Assembly: GCA_024653875.1 (NCBI GenBank)
Contig: JANLHE010000070.1
Coordinates: 1-10,763, forward strand
Direction: 5' to 3'
DNA: 10,763 nucleotides
Source of the DNA: Acidobacteriota bacterium
GTDB taxonomy: Bacteria > Acidobacteriota > Vicinamibacteria > Vicinamibacterales > SCN-69-37
The first letter of the stretch is position 1; each line of letters starts with the position of its first letter. Of the stretch, positions 5,583 through 10,763 are shown piece after piece. The position numbers were made by a program, and so were the translations under genes. The notes beneath the pieces were generated by a model, which saw nothing but the letters and a program-made list of their open reading frames with translations, had not been told where the DNA came from and ran no database searches.

Positions 5583-8273
5583 ATGTCCCGTGTATCCCGC
5601 CTGATTGCAGTCGTTCTGCTCGTTTCATCCGCCGCGCTCGCCGCCCAGTCCAGCGTTCCCACGCCCGAGTCGGTCATCGGCTTCAAGCCCGGTGCGGACT
5701 TCAAGCTGGCCACCTACGACGACACCATCAGGTACTTCAAGGCCCTCGATGCGGCGAGCACGAAGCTCACGCTGGTGCCGATGGGCACGTCCACGCAAGG
5801 GCGGACGTACTACGTCGCGCTGATTTCAAGCGAGCGCAACCTGGCGCGCGTGGATCGCTATCGCGAGATCGCCCGCCGCCTGGCGTCGCCCCAGGGGCTG
5901 ACCGAGGCACAAGCCCGCGCGCTCGCCGGCGAGGGCAAGGCGATCGTCCACATTGACGGCGGCCTGCACTCCACCGAGGTGGCGGGTCCGCAGCACACGC
6001 TGCAGCTGGCGTACGACCTGCTGTCGAAGTCCGGCGACGCCGGCGTGCAGCGCATTCTCGACAACGTCGTCCTCATGCTGTGGCCCACGATCAATCCGGA
6101 CGGGCACCAGATGGTGGCCGAGCACTACATGAAGAACGTGGGCACCCCTGGCGCGAGCACGTCGCTGCCGGTGCTGTATCAGGAGTACGTCGGCCACGAC
6201 AACAACCGCGATGCGTACATGCTCAACATGATCGAGTCGCGCGTGATGGAACAGGCGTGGCGGCAGTGGGAGCCGCAGATCATCTACGTGCACCACCAGA
6301 CCGCGCCGTTTCCCACGCGCATCTGGCTCCCGCCGTTCGCCGAGCCGATTGCGCTGCACGCGCCGTTCCTGATGTCGCGCACGGTGAACACCATCGGCAT
6401 GACCATCGCGCAGCAGCTGGAGGAGCGCGGGCTGGTGGGCGCGACCCACATGGGCACCGGGTTCGACGCCTGGTACGCGGGGTACATCGATTACACGCCG
6501 ATGTTCAAGAACATCGCGTCGTTCTGGACCGAGACCGCGCTCGCCAACATGGCCGCGCCCCGCGACTACACGATCAAGGACATTCCGCAGGCGTATCAGG
6601 ATTTGCGGCCCCAGAGCCTCTACCCGAGCCCCTGGGCCGGCGGTCACTTCGGCTTGAGCGACTCGGTGGCCTACATGTACGGCGCGTCGATGGCGGTGCT
6701 CGACTACGCGGCGCACCAGAAAGACACCCTGCTCCTGAACCGCTGGCGATCGGGCATGGCGCAGATTGCCCAGCATCGCGCCGGCGGGCCGGCGGCGTAC
6801 GTCATTCCGAAGTCGCAGCGCGATCCGGTGGCGGCGGTCGAGATGCTCAAACGCGTGGCGTTTGGCGGCGTGCGCGTGTCCGAATTGACCGCCGACTTCA
6901 CGGTGGGTGATGTCACCTACGCGGCGGGCAGCTGGGTCATCCCGACCGATCAGGAGTTCATTGCGCTTGCCCGGGAAGTGCTGGACGTCCAGAAATACCC
7001 GGACATCCGCGAGTCGCCGGGAGGCGCGCCGGAGCAGCCGTACGACGCGGCCGGGTGGACGCTGCCGCTGTCGATGGGCGTCGAGATGCGGACGATCGGC
7101 GCCCTCGATGAACCGGCGCGAGCCGCGCTACGCAAGGCGCTGAAGCCGCTCGGGCAGACCCCGGGGCCGGCGGCGCGGCCGTCACGGTACGATTCGGCCG
7201 GCGGGGTGGACCCGGCGCCGTACGACAGCGCTCCCGGACTGGGGTTCGAGACGCAGCCGCTGGCCGCGGCCATCGTGCCGCCGGCCGGCGCCATCACCGG
7301 CGACGGGCCGGCGCTCGGGATCGACCCGGCGCAGAACAACGCGTTCCGCGCCATCAATCAGGCGTGGAAGGCCGGCGCCACGGTGGCGTGGACGCCCGGC
7401 GCGGGCGGCCGGTCCGGCCGGTACGTGATCGCGGGAATGGCGCCCGACGCGCAGCGCGCGCTCGTGCAGACACTGGCGATTCGCGCCGAGCGCGTGGCCG
7501 CGCCCGCCGCCACGCTGCGCGCGCCGCGGATCGCCCTGTTCAACCCCGGCGCCAGCATGGACGAAGGCTGGACACGCTGGGTGCTTGAGCGATTCGAGTT
7601 CCCCTCGACGCCGCTCTCGGCCGACGAGATCGCCGCCGGCGGCCTCCGCGCGACGTTCGACGCCATCATTGTCGCCGACGAACCGCGTGGCGTGCTGGCG
7701 GGAGGCGGTCGGGGCGGACGAGGTGGCGCCCCCGGTGCGCCTGCGGCTGCCGCGGGCCGGGGTGCCGGCGCGGCGCCGGCCCTGCCCGAGGGTGATGCGA
7801 ACCGCGTCAGAGCCATCGATGAGTTCGTGCGCGCGGGCGGCACGCTGGTGTGCCTGAACCGCAGCACGGCGTTTGCGATTGAGCACCTGAAGCTGCCGGT
7901 GCGCAACACGTTGCAGGGGCTGGGACGTCAGGAGTTCTTCGCGGGCGGCTCGCTGCTCAACGTGCAGGTGGATCCCTCGCAGTCGGTGATGGCCGGATTG
8001 ACACCGACGACCGCCGTGTTCTTCAACGCCAGCCCGGCGTTCGAGACGCTCGTGGGTTTCCGGGGCGCGGTGCTGGCGCGGTACGCGGACGCCGGGTCGC
8101 CGCTCGCGTCGGGTTACCTCCTCGGTGAGGAACACCTGCGCGGCAAGGCCGCCGCGCTGGAAGTACAGCACGGTGAAGGGCGCGTGATTCTGTTCGGGTT
8201 CCGCCCGCAGTGGCGCGGTCAGACGTTCGGCACGTTCAAGGTGATCTTCAACGCGCTGACCGGAGCGCGTTAG
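5583..8273 (+). CDS. Exported M14-like zinc carboxypeptidase with C-terminal GATase1-like region, 896 aa
   Basis: Predicted secreted or periplasmic metallopeptidase. A clear signal peptide opens the protein (MSRVSRLIAVVLLVSSAALA, then AQ). The M14 fold spans about residues 35-410: zinc ligands are His129 and Glu132 in GGLHSTEVAG, the substrate-binding region contains WPTINPDGH and NNRDAY, the third zinc His is one of His237/His238 in YVHHQT, and the catalytic Glu is probably Glu317 in SFWTETA. Residues about 640-896 resemble the class-I glutamine-amidotransferase-like tail of large M14 proteins (RIALFNPG, EFVRAGGTLVCLN, GRVILFGFRPQWRGQTFG). A Gly/Ala/Arg-rich low-complexity loop at 707-735 interrupts this tail. 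Peptide specificity cannot be read. Its TAG overlaps the stop of the convergent BMC gene. Homologues of this large type are common in soil bacteria of the Acidobacteriota kind. Confidence 0.88.
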   Translation: MSRVSRLIAVVLLVSSAALAAQSSVPTPESVIGFKPGADFKLATYDDTIRYFKALDAASTKLTLVPMGTSTQGRTYYVALISSERNLARVDRYREIARRLASPQGLTEAQARALAGEGKAIVHIDGGLHSTEVAGPQHTLQLAYDLLSKSGDAGVQRILDNVVLMLWPTINPDGHQMVAEHYMKNVGTPGASTSLPVLYQEYVGHDNNRDAYMLNMIESRVMEQAWRQWEPQIIYVHHQTAPFPTRIWLPPFAEPIALHAPFLMSRTVNTIGMTIAQQLEERGLVGATHMGTGFDAWYAGYIDYTPMFKNIASFWTETALANMAAPRDYTIKDIPQAYQDLRPQSLYPSPWAGGHFGLSDSVAYMYGASMAVLDYAAHQKDTLLLNRWRSGMAQIAQHRAGGPAAYVIPKSQRDPVAAVEMLKRVAFGGVRVSELTADFTVGDVTYAAGSWVIPTDQEFIALAREVLDVQKYPDIRESPGGAPEQPYDAAGWTLPLSMGVEMRTIGALDEPARAALRKALKPLGQTPGPAARPSRYDSAGGVDPAPYDSAPGLGFETQPLAAAIVPPAGAITGDGPALGIDPAQNNAFRAINQAWKAGATVAWTPGAGGRSGRYVIAGMAPDAQRALVQTLAIRAERVAAPAATLRAPRIALFNPGASMDEGWTRWVLERFEFPSTPLSADEIAAGGLRATFDAIIVADEPRGVLAGGGRGGRGGAPGAPAAAAGRGAGAAPALPEGDANRVRAIDEFVRAGGTLVCLNRSTAFAIEHLKLPVRNTLQGLGRQEFFAGGSLLNVQVDPSQSVMAGLTPTTAVFFNASPAFETLVGFRGAVLARYADAGSPLASGYLLGEEHLRGKAAALEVQHGEGRVILFGFRPQWRGQTFGTFKVIFNALTGAR

Positions 8274-8581
8274 TCGATCGGGAAGATGTGGCCGACGTCG
8301 TCGGCCGGGCGGGGGATGACATGCACGCCGACGAGGTCGCCCACCTTGCGGGCGGCTGCGGCGCCGGCGTCGGTGGCGGCCTTCACCGAGGCCACGTCGC
8401 CGCGCACGATCGCGGTGACCAGGCCGGCATCCACCTTCTGCCAGCCGACGAACGTGACGTTCGCGGTCTTCAGCATCGCGTCGGCGGCCTCAATCATGCC
8501 GACAAAGCCGCGTGTTTCGACCATTCCAAGGGCGTCGCCGGACGGGGCCGATTTGGCAGTCATCGGTGGAGACTTTACCAC
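8270..8581 (-). CDS. Bacterial microcompartment shell protein, hexameric BMC-H (PduA/EutM type)
   Basis: Forms hexameric tiles of the protein shell around bacterial microcompartments. The single BMC domain is strongly conserved: ALGMVETRGF, AADAMLKTANV, VGWQKVDAGLVTAIVRGDV, KAATDAGAAAA and VHVIPRP near the end, all standard for PduA/EutM-like BMC-H. The GTG at 8581 is preferred because AGGTGA (8593-8588) lies six bases upstream, giving 103 residues; an ATG at 8563 without a good Shine-Dalgarno would give 97. The pore loop, usually Gly-Ser-Gly or similar, reads Asp-Ala-Gly (51-53). No BMC-T, BMC-P, aldehyde dehydrogenase or other core gene is visible here. It follows the OmpA-domain gene by ten bases and probably shares its transcript. 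The stop overlaps the M14 stop by four bases in convergent orientation. Confidence 0.92.
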   Translation of the reverse strand: MVKSPPMTAKSAPSGDALGMVETRGFVGMIEAADAMLKTANVTFVGWQKVDAGLVTAIVRGDVASVKAATDAGAAAARKVGDLVGVHVIPRPADDVGHIFPID

Positions 8582-8587
8582 GGTGGG

Positions 8588-8593
8588 TCACCT
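8588..8593 (-). promoter_or_regulatory. Shine-Dalgarno of the BMC-H gene overlapping the OmpA-domain stop
   Basis: The minus strand reads TAGGTGA: AGGTGA shares bases with the TAG stop of the upstream gene (8594-8592). The six-base spacer CCCACC leads to GTG at 8581. This favours the longer BMC-H start and suggests termination-reinitiation coupling. Confidence 0.5.
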
Positions 8594-9419
8594 AGCGCTT
8601 CTTCAGCACCACGCGCCGATTCTGCTGGCGTCCGTCTTCGGTGTCGTTGCTGGCGACCGGCTGATCGGCGCCGAATCCACGGGCGGTCAACCGCGCCCGG
8701 TCGATGCCAAACAGCGCCAGGGCCGAGACGACCTGCTGCGCGCGCTGCTGGGACAACGTCCGGTTGCGTTCGGTGGTGCCGGTGTTGTCGGTGTGGCCTT
8801 GCACGTCGATCCGCAGTGACGGGTCGGCCTGCAGGATCGTCGCGATTGTGTCAAGCACCTCGCCGCTGCCCGGCCGCAGGTCGGCGCGGTCCACATCGAA
8901 GAGGAGGCCGTAGATCGCCACCTCGCCCTTGGCGTTGAGCGCCTCGAGCAGCGCATCGGCATCAAACTCCAGGGACAAGTCGAGACCAGCTTCATCGATG
9001 ATCTCCAGTTGGTAGGCACCGTTGCTGCCGGTTTCGATCCGGCACCAGGTCCATGCGCCACCCGAGCGCGGCAGCCGGAACAGCATCCGGGTCGCCGTGC
9101 TGGACAGCGTGGCGCCGCCGACACGTTTCGCCTCCGCCTCGTAGTTGGCCATGATCTCGGCCCTGGAGGTCTGGCGATTCTCGAGCTGGTAGTCGAGCCG
9201 CCAGTAGCGCCCCTCGACCTCGCGCTGCACGCTCCGCCCCCGCTCGGGGTACGTGACCGGCATGCGGGAGAAGTCAGCTGCCTTGGACGTTGGACGCAAC
9301 GTGGCGCCGGTCATCGGTTTGATGACGGGATGTTCCAGCGCCGGCGCCTGGCCGGCGAGCAGGCTCGACGCGGCCATTACGACCGCGACGACCACGAGGG
9401 ACCACGGTGTCTTGCGCAT
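8592..9419 (-). CDS. Exported OmpA-family protein (C-terminal peptidoglycan-binding domain), 275 aa
   Basis: Envelope protein expected to be anchored to peptidoglycan. The start ATG at 9419 is supported by GGAGGA seven bases upstream and by the signal peptide that follows (MRKTPWSLVVVAVVMAASSL). Residues about 28-150 form an N-terminal domain (HPVIKPMTGATL, VEGRYWRLDYQL, RAEIMANYEAEAKRVGG) that resembles the DUF4892-like domain found in front of many OmpA domains. Residues about 165-275 are the OmpA domain: LLFDVDRADLRPGS, GHTDNTGTTERN (Asp211) and LSQQRAQQV (Arg226), the residues usual for diaminopimelate binding, then GFGADQPVASN and NRRVVLKK. No beta-barrel precedes it, so this is not the classical OmpA porin. 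It lies 53 bases after the aldolase-like gene and ten before the BMC-H gene. Confidence 0.88.
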   Translation of the reverse strand: MRKTPWSLVVVAVVMAASSLLAGQAPALEHPVIKPMTGATLRPTSKAADFSRMPVTYPERGRSVQREVEGRYWRLDYQLENRQTSRAEIMANYEAEAKRVGGATLSSTATRMLFRLPRSGGAWTWCRIETGSNGAYQLEIIDEAGLDLSLEFDADALLEALNAKGEVAIYGLLFDVDRADLRPGSGEVLDTIATILQADPSLRIDVQGHTDNTGTTERNRTLSQQRAQQVVSALALFGIDRARLTARGFGADQPVASNDTEDGRQQNRRVVLKKR

Positions 9420-9426
9420 GACTGAA

Positions 9427-9432
9427 TCCTCC
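9427..9432 (-). promoter_or_regulatory. Shine-Dalgarno of the OmpA-domain gene
   Basis: The minus strand reads GGAGGA followed by a seven-base spacer and ATG at 9419. It selects this start over a frame open to 9539, which would overlap the end of the aldolase-like gene. Confidence 0.7.
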
Positions 9433-9435
9433 AGA

Positions 9436-9464
9436 GTGAGCCCGCTCACGGCTCGGGTGAGCCG
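9436..9464. promoter_or_regulatory. Cluster of overlapping dyads between the aldolase-like and OmpA-domain genes
   Basis: GTGAGC-CC-GCTCAC (9436-9449) is a perfect dyad. It abuts CGGCTC-GGGT-GAGCCG (9449-9464), a six-pair hairpin, so GTGAGC or its complement occurs three times within 29 bases. On the plus strand the second hairpin is followed by CC and five T (9467-9471), terminator-like, but no known plus-strand gene ends here. It may be an operator, an alternative-folding leader of the OmpA-domain gene, or chance in GC-rich DNA. Confidence 0.35.
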
Positions 9465-9472
9465 CCTTTTTA

Positions 9473-10603
9473 TCACCAAATTCGCCCCCGCGCAGCGACC
9501 GGAAGCGGCGTCAGCGCCCCGCGCTCGTCGGCCAGCCACAGGCGGTCCATCAGGTTCGTGACGGTGCAGGCGTGATTGGGCAGCACCCGCACGCGATCTC
9601 CCGGCCTGAGCGGTGAATCGACCGGCACGCGGCAGGTGGCGTGTTCTTCCGACACGCGCTCGATGACGATGGCGGGGTCGGGCACGTCTTCGTCGGAGGA
9701 GAGGAACACCGACCCGAACCCGGGGGTGGCGCCGAAACCCCTGGCGCCGTCCGATGTCAGCGTCTTGCTGCCGCAGTCGAGAATCGCGCGGTCGGGCGCG
9801 GGACGACTGACGACGGTGGCCACCACGAACAGCGCGCAGTGTGCGATCGTGGCCGACCCCAGGCCCACCTGGGTGCGATCGAAGAACACGTAATTGCCCG
9901 GTCGCATCTCCGTGATGCCGTGCTGACTTGGGGCGAGGGCGGCCGTGGGTGTCGAACCCACGCTGATCTCATCGACCGCGATGCCGCGGGCGCGCAAGGC
10001 CGCCGCAAGGCCGGTCATGATGTCCGTCTCGCGCGCGGCGATGGCCGCCAGCGCATAGGGCGACTCTGCGGTGTAGGACTGCCCCGCGTGGCTGAGCAAT
10101 CCCCGAAACGACAGGCCGGGCAGTACCGCGATGCGTGCGATGGTCTCAACCACATCAGGCGCGTCCGGGTCCACGCCGCAGCGATGGAATCCGACGTCGA
10201 CCTTGACCAGCACGCCGAGGGTCTTTCCCGCCCGGGTCATGACGCCCGACCACTGTGTGGCCACGTCGAGGTCGTCGACGATGATGGAGAGCGTGATGCG
10301 GTCGAGCAACGCCAGCACGCGATCCGCATTCGACGGGTTGACCGGGTAGGGCAGGCGAATGTCCGTGATTCCCGCGTCCGCAAAAACCTCCGCCTCGGCG
10401 AGCTTCGCGCAGCAGATGCCGACGGCGCCCGCGTCCAGTTGCATGCGCGCGATGACCGGACTCTTGTGCGTCTTGGCGTGCGGCCGCAGCCGCACCCCTG
10501 CATGGGTGGCCAGCGCCTGCATGCGCGCGATGTTGCCGGCCAGACGCTGGGCCGAGACGACGGGGTAGGGGGTGCGGGGTAGGGGGACGGGAGTGTTTTC
10601 CAC
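9473..10603 (-). CDS. D-threonine aldolase / D-serine dehydratase-like PLP enzyme (fold-type III), 376 aa
   Basis: Family members cleave D-threonine or other D-beta-hydroxy amino acids to glycine plus an aldehyde, or dehydrate D-serine to pyruvate and ammonia; which applies is not decided by sequence. The alanine-racemase-like barrel carries RPHAKTHK (41-47 contain the PLP-binding Lys, probably Lys44), then KVDVGFHRCGVD, LSHAGQSY, VGSTPT and EMRPGNYVFFD. The C-terminal domain has the metal site PNHACTVTNLMD (His344, Cys346), typical of this family. Length is normal. The conserved Thr-Pro before the first strand is at 11-12, so the real start must be at or before about codon 8. GTG at 10603 is the only start candidate before an in-frame TAA at 10642-10640, has no Shine-Dalgarno, and lies inside the large inverted repeat. 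First gene of the probable three-gene set with the OmpA-domain and BMC-H genes. Confidence 0.85.
   Translation of the reverse strand: MENTPVPLPRTPYPVVSAQRLAGNIARMQALATHAGVRLRPHAKTHKSPVIARMQLDAGAVGICCAKLAEAEVFADAGITDIRLPYPVNPSNADRVLALLDRITLSIIVDDLDVATQWSGVMTRAGKTLGVLVKVDVGFHRCGVDPDAPDVVETIARIAVLPGLSFRGLLSHAGQSYTAESPYALAAIAARETDIMTGLAAALRARGIAVDEISVGSTPTAALAPSQHGITEMRPGNYVFFDRTQVGLGSATIAHCALFVVATVVSRPAPDRAILDCGSKTLTSDGARGFGATPGFGSVFLSSDEDVPDPAIVIERVSEEHATCRVPVDSPLRPGDRVRVLPNHACTVTNLMDRLWLADERGALTPLPVAARGRIW
10562..10586 (+). repeat. G-rich direct repeat, 11 bp twice
   Basis: GGGGTAGGGGG occurs at 10562-10572 and 10576-10586, separated by TGC. Four G-runs of at least four bases with short loops fit a G-quadruplex motif on the plus strand. 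On the minus strand this encodes residues about 7-14 of the aldolase-like protein (PLPRTPYP). Confidence 0.7.
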
Positions 10604-10697
10604 AGAAATGGGGGTTTGAGGGACAGGTCTCGGCTCAGATTAACCGAGACCTGTCCCTCAAACCCGCCATTTCTGTGGAAAACACTCCCGTCCCCCT
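10581..10697. repeat. Near-perfect 53-bp inverted repeat with 10-nt loop
   Basis: The left arm 10581-10633 and the right arm 10644-10697 pair throughout apart from one G-run difference (GGGGG against GGCGGG), which leaves a single unpaired base and one mismatch or equivalent. The loop is CTCAGATTAA. The arms include TTTGAGGGACAGGTCTCGG near the loop and TTTCCACAGAAATGG outside. It lies between the start regions of two divergent reading frames. No T-tract follows on either strand, so it does not look like an intrinsic terminator. It could be a REP/BIME-type or MITE-like element. Confidence 0.9.
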
Positions 10698-10722
10698 TAA
10701 AATCCAAATGGGGGTTATGGCA

Positions 10723-10763
10723 ATGAAGCGAGTTGTTCGCACAGTGATTTCCTGTGGCGTGGC
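10723..10763 (+). CDS. Possible start of an exported protein, cut off by the window end
   Basis: ATG at 10723 opens MKRVVRTVISCGVA, a positively charged then hydrophobic run like the beginning of a signal peptide. GGGGG (10710-10714) lies eight bases upstream as a loose Shine-Dalgarno. ATGs at 10708 and 10717 are in the same frame. Only 13-14 codons are visible, so no family can be named and the call may be wrong. Confidence 0.4.
   Translation, partial: MKRVVRTVISCGV

Noticed and set aside
5826..6776. Minus-strand open frame of 316 codons across the M14 gene
   Set aside because: His/Arg/Val-rich shadow of the catalytic domain; no domain or start signals.
7182..8171. Minus-strand open frame of 329 codons across the M14 gene
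   Set aside because: No motif, composition typical of an antisense frame of a GC-rich gene, and the plus strand has clear family motifs.
9449..9471. Rho-independent terminator on the plus strand
   Set aside because: Hairpin plus five T fits in form, but no plus-strand gene ends nearby and the minus-strand genes read through it in the wrong orientation. Kept only as part of the dyad cluster.
9641..10582. Plus-strand open frame of 313 codons opposite the aldolase-like gene
   Set aside because: No recognisable domain; the opposite strand carries the PLP and metal motifs.
10577..10603. Encapsulation peptide at the N-terminus of the aldolase-like protein
   Set aside because: The first residues are proline-rich and cannot form the amphipathic helix expected of microcompartment targeting peptides; they derive from repeat DNA.
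10581..10697. Palindrome as intrinsic terminator
   Set aside because: Stem far too long and no T-tract follows on either strand; it lies at gene starts, not ends.

Overview
The window is GC-rich DNA from a Gram-negative bacterium. Most gene products look exported (signal peptides, an OmpA-type domain, periplasmic-type metallopeptidases). Several reading starts have Shine-Dalgarno sequences (GGAGG-type), while others look leaderless. The mix of a PQQ-type sugar dehydrogenase, very large secreted M48 and M14 peptidases with Pro/Ala- or Gly/Ala-rich linkers, and a stray microcompartment shell gene resembles Acidobacteriota (Vicinamibacteria-like) genomes. That placement is an inference from general resemblance, not a proven assignment.

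Layout. (1) Bases 1-1188, plus strand: end of a PQQ-dependent soluble aldose/glucose dehydrogenase, cut by the window edge inside its signal peptide. (2) Bases 4601-1190, minus strand: a two-gene unit of a 924-residue exported M48/TPR metallopeptidase and a 211-residue exported protein of unknown function, joined as TGA-G-ATG. It runs tail to tail into gene 1 with one base between the stops. (3) Bases 4744-5504, plus strand: pterin-4a-carbinolamine dehydratase overlapping by ATGA with a MerR-like regulator. It diverges from the M48 gene across about 140 bp. (4) Bases 5503-5570: short degenerate tandem repeats. (5) Bases 5583-8273, plus strand: a large exported M14-like zinc carboxypeptidase with a C-terminal GATase1-like region. 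(6) Bases 10603-8270, minus strand: a closely spaced set of D-threonine aldolase/D-serine dehydratase-like enzyme, OmpA-domain protein and a single BMC-H microcompartment shell protein. The shell gene stop overlaps the M14 stop. (7) Bases 10562-10697: a G-rich direct repeat and a near-perfect 53-bp inverted repeat with a 10-nt loop, which contains the apparent start codon of the aldolase. (8) Bases 10723-10763, plus strand: the possible first codons of another exported protein.

Functional reading. Regions 1-5 are mostly cell-envelope or periplasmic catabolism and protein turnover, plus pterin recycling with a linked regulator. The most unusual points are the near-perfect palindrome overprinting the 5' end of the aldolase gene, and the lone BMC-H shell gene downstream of an enzyme whose family can release acetaldehyde. 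No other shell or core microcompartment gene is in the window, so a new compartment is only a hypothesis. There is no gene-free stretch longer than about 145 bases. I saw no rRNA, tRNA, CRISPR array or transposase gene.
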